In this document: positions 6,526-11,959 of the stretch, piece after piece
Layout: the number at the start of each line of letters is the position of its first letter
Numbering within the stretch: the first letter of the stretch is position 1
NCBI GenBank assembly: GCA_902796455.1
Contig: CADBPH010000048.1
Coordinates: 1-11,959, forward strand
Source: an uncultured Bacteroidia bacterium
GTDB taxonomy: Bacteria > Bacteroidota > Bacteroidia > Bacteroidales > UBA932
Reading direction: 5' to 3'
Length of the DNA: 11,959 bases
Notes under the pieces: generated by a model
Database searches by the model: none
Seen by the model: only the letters and a program-made list of their open reading frames with translations
Told to the model about the DNA's origin: nothing
Position numbers and translations under genes: made by a program

Positions 6526-8721
6526 TTATCCGATGACGGCACCGTTGGTGAGGGCCTCTTCCGGGGCGACGATCCGCATGGTGCCGTCTCCTTGTTTGGC
6601 CATCAGGATCATCCCGTGGGATTCGATTCCCCGGATGGTCCGCGGAGCCAGGTTGGCGAGGATGCAGATCTGTTTCCCGACCATCTCTTCCGGTTTGTAG
6701 AATTGGGCGATCCCGGACACGATGACCCGCTGGTCGATACCGGTGTCAATCGTGAGTTTCAGCAATTTATCTGTTTTGGGAACGGCTTCGGCCGCCAGTA
6801 CGGTGGCGGTGCGGATATCCATCCGGGCAAAGTCGTCGAATGAAACCAGGTCTTTTTGCGGTTCGACTCGTTTTGCGGCTTCTTCCGCGGCTTTGGCGGC
6901 TTCGGCTTCTTCCCGCGCAGCCTTGATGGCTTTCAGGCGGGCAACCTGGGCTTCCACGACAGCATCTTCAATCTTCTGGAACAGCAGGAATGCTTCTCCG
7001 AGCGCATGTCCGGCAGGCAGCAGTTCGGACTTTCCGAGCATGCTCCAGTCCAGAACCAGTTCTTCCGCCGCAGGGCGGACTTCCGCTGCCGCACCACGCG
7101 TATGCAGGGCTTTCCCTTCTCCGGGTTTGTAGAAGTTCACGGTCGGGGTTCCTTCGCCGGCGCGGTGGTCCGTGCCGGCGTCGATCCCCACACGGAGCAT
7201 TGTGCGGAGTTTCTCGGCGCTGAACGGCGTAAAGGGTTCGAAGGCGATGGCCAGGTCTGCGCAGATCTGCAGGCAGGTATACAAGATGGAAGCCGTGCGG
7301 TTCGGATCCGTTTTGGCCACTTTCCAGGGTTCCATGTCGGAAATGTACTTGTTCCCGATCCGGGCGATGTTCATGGCCTCTTTGAGGGCTTCGCGGAAGT
7401 GGAAGGACTCGATGTGTTTCTCCAGGGCTTCCTTGCAGGGAACGATTGAAGCAAGTGTTTCTGCGTCAATTTGTTCCGGTTTCTTATTTTCCGGGACGAC
7501 GCCGGAGAAATACTTGTGGGTGAGTACGACGGCGCGGTTGACGAAATTGCCGAAGATGGCAACGAGTTCCGAGTTGTTGCGCTGTTGGAAATCCTTCCAT
7601 GTGAAGTCATTGTCCTTGGTCTCCGGGGCGTTGGCCGTGAGGACGTACCGGAGGACATCCTCCTGTCCCGGGAATTGCGCTTCGTATTCGTGCGCCCATA
7701 CGGCCCAGTTGCGGGAGGTGGAAATCTTGTCACCCTCGAGATTCAGGAATTCATTGGCGGGGACGTTTTCCGGGAGGACATAGTCGCCGTACGCCTTCAG
7801 CATGGACGGGAAAACGATGCAGTGGAAAACGATGTTGTCTTTCCCGATAAAGTGGACAAGCCGCGTGTCGGCATCTTTCCACCATTTTTCCCAACTTTGC
7901 GGCAGCAGTTCCTGGGTATTGGAGATGTAGCCGATCGGTGCGTCGAACCATACATAAAGTACCTTCCCTTCTGCTCCTTCAACCGGTACAGGTACGCCCC
8001 AGTCCAGGTCGCGGCTCACGGCACGGGGCTGCAGGCCTCCGTCCAGCCAGCTTTTGCACTGGCCGTATACGTTTGTTTTCCATTCTTTGTGCTGCTGGAG
8101 AATCCATTCTCGCAGCCAGGGCTCATATTGGTCCAGGGGAAGATACCAGTGTTTGGTCTTGACTTTCTTGGGAGTCGCTCCGGAGAGGGCGGACCGGGGT
8201 TCGATCAGTTCTTCCGGGCTCAGCGTGGATCCGCATTTCTCGCACTGGTCGCCGTAAGCCTCCGGGTTGCCGCATTTGGGGCAGGTCCCGACGATGTACC
8301 GGTCTGCAAGGAACGTCTTGGCCTGTTCGTCGTAATACTGCTCCGTCTCCTTCGTGATGAATTTCCCGTCGTCATACAGCTTCCGGAAAAAGGCCGAGGC
8401 ATTCCGTTCGTGTACCTGCGAGGTCGTCCGGGAATAGATATCAAAGTTGATTCCCAGGCCCGTGAAGGCATCTTTCATCACTTGGTGGTATTGGTCTACG
8501 ATATCCTGCGGAGTGACACCCTGTTTGCGTGCCTTGATGGTGATCGGTACGCCGTGCTCATCGGAGCCGCAGACGAAAACGACATCTTCGCCCCGCATTC
8601 TGAGGTAGCGGACGTAAATGTCGCCGGGAATGTAGGCACCGGCCAGGTGGCCGATGTGGACGGGGCCGTTTGCGTAAGGCAGCGCGCAGGTGACCAGGGT
8701 TCTTTTGAAATGCTTATCCAT
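6526..8721 (-). CDS. metG: methionyl-tRNA synthetase with C-terminal tRNA-binding domain
   Basis: Charges tRNA-Met with methionine in the cytosol. Counting from the ATG at 8721 (731 residues), the class I motif HIGH is at 22-25. A zinc knuckle has four Cys at 147, 150, 160 and 163 (C-x2-C-x9-C-x2-C), and the KMSKS loop reads KISTS at 332-336. The anticodon-binding helical region follows from about 380. An Ala/Glu/Lys-rich linker (about 590-622) leads to a fused OB-fold tRNA-binding domain (624-731; [30 protein letters not shown]), which commonly serves dimerisation and tRNA affinity. The 5' extension to a TTG at 8745 is rejected in favour of the ATG right before [17 protein letters not shown]. 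About 40 extra residues (near 512-557) sit between RTMLRV and DWSMLG of the anticodon domain. It follows dnaG by 28 bp with no good promoter between, so it is likely cotranscribed. Confidence 0.97.
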   Translation of the reverse strand: MDKHFKRTLVTCALPYANGPVHIGHLAGAYIPGDIYVRYLRMRGEDVVFVCGSDEHGVPITIKARKQGVTPQDIVDQYHQVMKDAFTGLGINFDIYSRTTSQVHERNASAFFRKLYDDGKFITKETEQYYDEQAKTFLADRYIVGTCPKCGNPEAYGDQCEKCGSTLSPEELIEPRSALSGATPKKVKTKHWYLPLDQYEPWLREWILQQHKEWKTNVYGQCKSWLDGGLQPRAVSRDLDWGVPVPVEGAEGKVLYVWFDAPIGYISNTQELLPQSWEKWWKDADTRLVHFIGKDNIVFHCIVFPSMLKAYGDYVLPENVPANEFLNLEGDKISTSRNWAVWAHEYEAQFPGQEDVLRYVLTANAPETKDNDFTWKDFQQRNNSELVAIFGNFVNRAVVLTHKYFSGVVPENKKPEQIDAETLASIVPCKEALEKHIESFHFREALKEAMNIARIGNKYISDMEPWKVAKTDPNRTASILYTCLQICADLAIAFEPFTPFSAEKLRTMLRVGIDAGTDHRAGEGTPTVNFYKPGEGKALHTRGAAAEVRPAAEELVLDWSMLGKSELLPAGHALGEAFLLFQKIEDAVVEAQVARLKAIKAAREEAEAAKAAEEAAKRVEPQKDLVSFDDFARMDIRTATVLAAEAVPKTDKLLKLTIDTGIDQRVIVSGIAQFYKPEEMVGKQICILANLAPRTIRGIESHGMILMAKQGDGTMRIVAPEEALTNGAVIG

Positions 8722-8749
8722 ATATTGTTCTGTTTTAATTATCAAATCG

Positions 8750-10741
8750 TTATCTTATCCTTCCGAGTCTTCCTTCCAGTTCTTTCCGCAGGTGGTTCAT
8801 CCGCTGCATCTGCGCGAGGATGTCCATGGCGTCTTCCGGTTGGCGGCGCAACTGCTCGGTCAGTTCCAGTTGCCTGGCCTGGACACGTTTGGCCTTGTAT
8901 ACCAGGATGGCGCGCGGAACGAACATGGCGGCCGCAGTGGACGGATTGGTCATCGAATCCATGAAATTCTTCACGGAAAGCGGATATTTCTGCTGGGTCA
9001 GTTTCGCCACCAGATCGGCCATCTGCTGGTCCGGTCCGTTCATCAGACGGAGCACCAGGGCATCCTGGCCGAGATCCGTTCGGTTGTCATATAAATCGAA
9101 GAAGCAGTCATACAGCTTCTTGTAAATCGAATTGCAAAAAGTCAGCTGATCACTTTCCAGGTTGTCCCGGATGAAATCAGCTACCGAGTCCGTCTGATCG
9201 GGATCATAGAATTCCGAGTCTGATTCGAAAACCAGCGTCATCAGACCTTGGTTGAGAAGGAACCACAGGAGGTCTTCTTCGGCGGGGGCCAGGAGTCTGT
9301 TTTCCAGGACCGGTCCTGCCTGTTCCGTTTCCACAGGCGTTTCCACGGGGGGCTCTGCAGGTGGTTCCGGTACGGGACTTTCTCCGGCGGGCTGCCGGTC
9401 CGGATTGCGGGGGCCGCCCGATCTCCGGGCGTCCTGCAGCATCTTCTCGCGCGTGGCTGTGATCCGGGAATAGAGGATGCCTTCGTCGATCCCGAACCGC
9501 TGCGCACTGTCCTGCACATAGACACTCCGTTTGATCGCATCGGGAATCATGGCGATGGTGTCGGCGATGTCGTTGATCAGTTCCGCCCGCTTGATGGGGT
9601 CTCCGGCGGCTTCTTCCAACAGCAAATCCGTCTTGAAGGCGATGAAGTCGCGCTCGTTCTCGCGGATGAAGGCTTTGACCTCGTCCAGGGTATGCTTCCG
9701 GGCGAAGGAATCGGGGTCGTCTCCGTCGGGGAGCAGGACGATTTTAACATTCAGCCCCTCTTGCAGCACCAGGGAAATGCCCCGCAGCGCGGCATGGATT
9801 CCGGCAGAATCGCCGTCATACATGATGGTGACGTTCTGGGTGAATTTATGGATGAGCCGGATTTGCTGGATGGTCAGCGAAGTGCCGCTGGAGGCGACGA
9901 CGTTGGTGATGCCGAGCTGGTGCATCGACAGGACATCCAGATACCCCTCGACCAGGTAACATTTTTCCTGGCGGACGATTTCCCCCTTGGCGAAGTAGAT
10001 GCCGTAGAGCGACCTTTCCTTGACGTAGATCTCCGTGGTCGGCGTATTGACATACTTCATGGTGGGATGGCCGCTTTGGAGGGTCCTTCCCCCGAAGGCG
10101 ATAACCCGGCCGCTCACGGAATGAATCGGGAAGATGACCCGTTCGAAAAAACGGTCGTTCATGGAGCCGTCATCCCGCCGCATGCACAGGCCGGCCGCTT
10201 CCAGGTATTCTTCTTTGTACCCGGCAGCGATTGCTTTGTCGTGCAGGACGTTGCGCTCTTTCGGCGCCCATCCCAGCCCCCATTTCCGGATGGTTTCGTC
10301 TTCGAGCCCCCGGCTGTGGAAATAGGTCAGGCCGACGGCTTTCCCCACAGGGGTCGCCAGATTTTCCTGGAAAAACTTCGCGGCAAACTCGGAAACCAGA
10401 TAGAGGCTTTCCGTCCGTTGCCGCAGGGCGATTTCTTCGGCCGTCTCTTCTTTTTCGACAATTTCGATATGGTATTTCCGGGCGAGATAGCGGAGGGCAT
10501 CCGCATAGCCGACCCCTTCGTGCTCCATGACGAAGCGGACGGCGGTACCGGACTTCCCGCAGCCGAAGCATTTGTAGATTCCCTTGGCCGGAGAGACATA
10601 GAAGGACGGGGTCTTTTCGTTGTGGAACGGGCAGCAGGCCACATAATTGGCCCCGCGGCGTTTCAGGTTGACGAAGTCCCCGACCACGTCCACGATCTGG
10701 ACGGTGTCGTTGATCCGGTCTATGGTCTCCTGGGGAATCAT
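8750..10741 (-). CDS. dnaG: DNA primase
   Basis: Makes RNA primers for lagging-strand and origin synthesis, working with the replicative helicase DnaB. The 663-residue protein shows the expected order. A CHC2 zinc domain comes first (Cys37, His40, Cys58, Cys61; C-x2-H-x17-C-x2-C). The catalytic core has the [13 protein letters not shown] motif at 194-206. The TOPRIM metal site comprises Glu265 (LVEGYLD), Asp309 and Asp311 (MYDGDSAG), and Asp341-Asp344 (DDPD). A C-terminal helicase-binding region (about 480-663) is joined by a Pro/Glu-rich linker near 441-478. Start at the ATG 10741 gives the usual short N-terminus ([10 protein letters not shown]). This start is only 6 bp after the stop of the DUF308 gene, so the two are almost certainly cotranscribed; metG follows. 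Length and motifs are complete and nothing looks damaged. Confidence 0.98.
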   Translation of the reverse strand: MIPQETIDRINDTVQIVDVVGDFVNLKRRGANYVACCPFHNEKTPSFYVSPAKGIYKCFGCGKSGTAVRFVMEHEGVGYADALRYLARKYHIEIVEKEETAEEIALRQRTESLYLVSEFAAKFFQENLATPVGKAVGLTYFHSRGLEDETIRKWGLGWAPKERNVLHDKAIAAGYKEEYLEAAGLCMRRDDGSMNDRFFERVIFPIHSVSGRVIAFGGRTLQSGHPTMKYVNTPTTEIYVKERSLYGIYFAKGEIVRQEKCYLVEGYLDVLSMHQLGITNVVASSGTSLTIQQIRLIHKFTQNVTIMYDGDSAGIHAALRGISLVLQEGLNVKIVLLPDGDDPDSFARKHTLDEVKAFIRENERDFIAFKTDLLLEEAAGDPIKRAELINDIADTIAMIPDAIKRSVYVQDSAQRFGIDEGILYSRITATREKMLQDARRSGGPRNPDRQPAGESPVPEPPAEPPVETPVETEQAGPVLENRLLAPAEEDLLWFLLNQGLMTLVFESDSEFYDPDQTDSVADFIRDNLESDQLTFCNSIYKKLYDCFFDLYDNRTDLGQDALVLRLMNGPDQQMADLVAKLTQQKYPLSVKNFMDSMTNPSTAAAMFVPRAILVYKAKRVQARQLELTEQLRRQPEDAMDILAQMQRMNHLRKELEGRLGRIR

Positions 10742-10747
10742 GGACGG

Positions 10748-11383
10748 TTATTCTTCGATTTTCTGGTATTCGACGTCTTTCACGGCGAGCTCGTCGACGG
10801 TAATCCCTGTTTTTTCCGTCTCAGAAGCCGTTTCTGCCTGCGGAGAAGGGTTCTTCGGCCGGACAGCCTTGGAGACCCGGTGTGCGGTCAGCAGTTCGGA
10901 GGCCCCGTAGACAACCAGGGCGGCGCCGGCGATGGTGCGCATGATCTCTTTCCCGAAAGGCGTGAACAGCAGCGAGATGCCCCCGATGATTGCGATCGTG
11001 GGGAGCAAAAGGGAGGCGTATCCGGAGCCCTGGTTGCGGGAAACGCTGCCGAGGGTGGCCAGCTGGATGACTCCCAGGATGACCAGGACGATGCCGATGA
11101 CGGAGACGATGAATCCGGCGACCTGGGTGGGGAAGAAGAACAGCAGGAGGCCGATGATGATGTCTACGATGGAGTTCACGCTCATCAGGCTCATGATCCC
11201 GTCTTTCCGTTTGAGGTAGCCGTAGGCGAAGGAGACCAGGCCGGCGGCCAGCAGGAAAGCGGCGATGATTTTGACGACGGTTACGGTGGCGTCATTGCCG
11301 AAAAGCATCACGCAGCCGACTCCGATGGCGGAAAGCGCCCGGAGCACGCTGCTGAAAAGGTTGTTATACCCGAATGTAATCAT
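10748..11383 (-). CDS. DUF308 / HdeD-like membrane protein
   Basis: A predicted inner-membrane protein of 211 residues with about six hydrophobic segments (roughly 11-29, 34-55, 68-85, 88-110, 122-141 and 148-167), the pattern of the HdeD/DUF308 family. The E. coli namesake belongs to the acid-resistance region, but the molecular function of the family is not established. Features here are the G-rich, I/V-rich paired helices and the KRKDGIMSLM loop between helices 2 and 3. The last 40 residues form a hydrophilic tail rich in Glu, Thr and Ser, likely exposed on one face of the membrane. The ATG at 11383 is preferred over the GTG at 11392, nine bases upstream. It has its own promoter box and a leader hairpin, and it appears to lead an operon with dnaG (6 bp away) and metG. 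No enzymatic motif is visible. Confidence 0.8.
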   Translation of the reverse strand: MITFGYNNLFSSVLRALSAIGVGCVMLFGNDATVTVVKIIAAFLLAAGLVSFAYGYLKRKDGIMSLMSVNSIVDIIIGLLLFFFPTQVAGFIVSVIGIVLVILGVIQLATLGSVSRNQGSGYASLLLPTIAIIGGISLLFTPFGKEIMRTIAGAALVVYGASELLTAHRVSKAVRPKNPSPQAETASETEKTGITVDELAVKDVEYQKIEE

Positions 11384-11404
11384 TTGTTGCACGGTTCATT
11401 AAGA

Positions 11405-11427
11405 GGACTTCCCCAAGCGGGGAATCC
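11405..11427 (-). other. hairpin in the leader of the DUF308-dnaG-metG transcript
   Basis: GGACTTCCCC (11405-11414) and GGGGAATCC (11419-11427) form nine pairs with one bulged C around an AAGC loop. The six inner pairs are uninterrupted. If transcription begins near 11431 on the minus strand, this stem sits at the very 5' end of the leader. No T-run follows on either strand, so it is not a standard terminator of recQ. A role in mRNA stability or translation is conjecture. Confidence 0.4.
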
Positions 11428-11437
11428 AGACAGACTA

Positions 11438-11445
11438 CAAAAATA
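11438..11445 (-). promoter_or_regulatory. -7 promoter box of the DUF308-dnaG-metG operon
   Basis: On the minus strand TATTTTTG (11445 to 11438) matches TAnnTTTG perfectly, within an AT-rich gap between recQ and the DUF308 gene. A TTTG occurs upstream (11461-11458) but only 12 bp away rather than the usual 19, so no convincing -33 element is seen. The predicted leader is about 48 nt. Confidence 0.5.
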
Positions 11446-11480
11446 ATGTTTTTTCTGCAAAAAGTGTTGTCCGTGGGGGA

Positions 11481-11957
11481 TCAGTTGGCTACCTCGCTGA
11501 GGAATTTGAGCCGGCACAGGCGGATTTCCATTTCGTCATAATCCGCCCCGAGTTCGTCGATTGCATCTTGCAGGGAATCAGACGTTGCCTCTTCCTTGAA
11601 GTAATCGTAGATTTCTTCGATGACGTCTTCGTCCACATGCTGGGAGATGTAGTAGTTCAGGTTGAGGCGTGTGCCGAATTCGACGATCCCTTCGATTTCC
11701 TTCAGGAGGTCCTCCATGTCGAGTCCGCGCGCCTGCGCGATGTCTTCCAGGGCCATCTGCTTGTCGATGCACTGGATGATGAAGATCTTCCTTTCCGATT
11801 TGGAGGCAATGGACTTGACGACGAAGTCATCCGGCCGCTCGATGTCGTTCTCCTCGACATATTTGGCGATCAAGGCGGTGAATTCGCGGCCCCATTTGCG
11901 GGCTTTCCCTTCTCCGACCCCTTGGCAGCCCTTCAGTTCGTCCGGCGTGAGCGGATA
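11481..11957 (-). CDS. recQ: ATP-dependent DNA helicase RecQ, C-terminal part (5' end outside window)
   Basis: The last 158 codons of a RecQ-type repair helicase, running off the right edge. The frame is open to the window end. Its first visible residues, YPLTPDELKGCQGVGEGKAR, are the core of an HRDC domain, with the helix-hairpin-helix-like GVGEGKA that binds DNA. This continues as KWGREF and LIAKYVEENDIERP. A C-terminal extension follows (DDFVVKSIASKSERKI, MALEDIAQARGLDMEDLL, then the acidic HVDEDVIEEIYDYFKEEA and a final IRLCRLKFLSEVAN), as in Bacteroidales RecQ proteins. The TTG at 11873 is internal, not a start. The helicase core (DEAH/RQC parts) is not in the window. Its stop lies 88-101 bp upstream of the next gene, which has its own promoter, so it is probably a separate transcription unit. 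Confidence 0.9.
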   Translation of the reverse strand, partial: YPLTPDELKGCQGVGEGKARKWGREFTALIAKYVEENDIERPDDFVVKSIASKSERKIFIIQCIDKQMALEDIAQARGLDMEDLLKEIEGIVEFGTRLNLNYYISQHVDEDVIEEIYDYFKEEATSDSLQDAIDELGADYDEMEIRLCRLKFLSEVAN

Positions 11958-11959
11958 CA

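Noticed and set aside
6503..6541. Direct repeat ATGACGGCA at the malQ/metG junction
   Set aside because: Only nine bases, twice, with nothing mobile or regulatory around it; likely chance.
8722..8745. Eight-residue N-terminal extension of MetRS from a TTG
   Set aside because: MetRS normally begins just before [14 protein letters not shown], and an ATG is placed there.
8743..8752. A -7 box for metG behind dnaG (ACGATTTG)
   Set aside because: The TTTG half is present but the TA is two bases out of place; not convincing as a promoter.
7471..8964. A 497-codon open frame antisense to metG
   Set aside because: It mirrors metG codon bias, crosses the metG-dnaG junction and shows no recognisable domain.
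9248..11446. A 732-codon open frame on the plus strand, antisense to dnaG and the DUF308 gene
   Set aside because: Long but low-complexity, rich in Asp, Gly, Arg and Gln, with no family resemblance. It is explained by GC-rich third positions of the real genes, whose motifs are complete.
11871..11873. TTG at 11873 as the start of a small 130-residue protein
   Set aside because: The frame continues upstream to the window edge with clear HRDC-domain sequence, so it is the RecQ C-terminus.
1..11959. Mobile elements, CRISPR arrays, tRNA/rRNA genes, toxin-antitoxin or defence systems
   Set aside because: No transposase, integrase, phage or defence motifs, no spaced repeats and no cloverleaf-like sequence were seen; all gaps are about 100 bp or shorter.

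Overview
The window looks like an ordinary chromosomal stretch from a moderately GC-rich member of the Bacteroidota, probably Bacteroidales. The reasons are: perfect TAnnTTTG -7 boxes ahead of several genes; no clear Shine-Dalgarno sequences before the starts; a 4-alpha-glucanotransferase of the DPE2 type with two N-terminal starch-binding domains; a methionyl-tRNA synthetase with a fused C-terminal tRNA-binding domain; and a RecQ C-terminus of the Bacteroidales kind. The genus cannot be fixed from the sequence alone.

Layout, left to right. A MATE-family efflux pump, cut at its 5' end by the window edge (+), converges with a secreted histidine phosphatase (-); the two stop codons are 2 bp apart. 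The phosphatase diverges from an organophosphate:phosphate-antiporter-like MFS transporter (+). The short AT-rich space between them holds what look like overlapping divergent promoters. The transporter is followed 33 bp later by malQ (+), which has its own promoter-like box. malQ converges with a minus-strand block read from right to left: the 3' end of recQ (cut by the right edge), then, after an 88-101 bp gap with a promoter and a leader hairpin, a DUF308/HdeD-like membrane protein, dnaG and metG. The last three are close enough (6 bp and 28 bp) to form one operon.

Functionally, the left half is surface and nutrient related: a drug/metabolite exporter, a phosphatase that would release phosphate from organic phosphates in the periplasm, a transporter of the family that trades phosphate for sugar or glycerol phosphates, and cytoplasmic maltodextrin/glycogen processing. 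The right half is information processing (RecQ repair helicase, primase, methionyl-tRNA synthetase) with an envelope stress-type membrane protein at the head of the operon.

I found no mobile element, CRISPR array, tRNA, rRNA, phage gene or clear new system. Every base is within or next to a recognisable gene and no gap exceeds about 100 bp. The points worth a second look are modest: insertions in MalQ and MetRS, the phosphatase active-site variant, the overlapping divergent promoters, an upstream out-of-frame ATG in a tandem repeat, and hairpins at gene ends.
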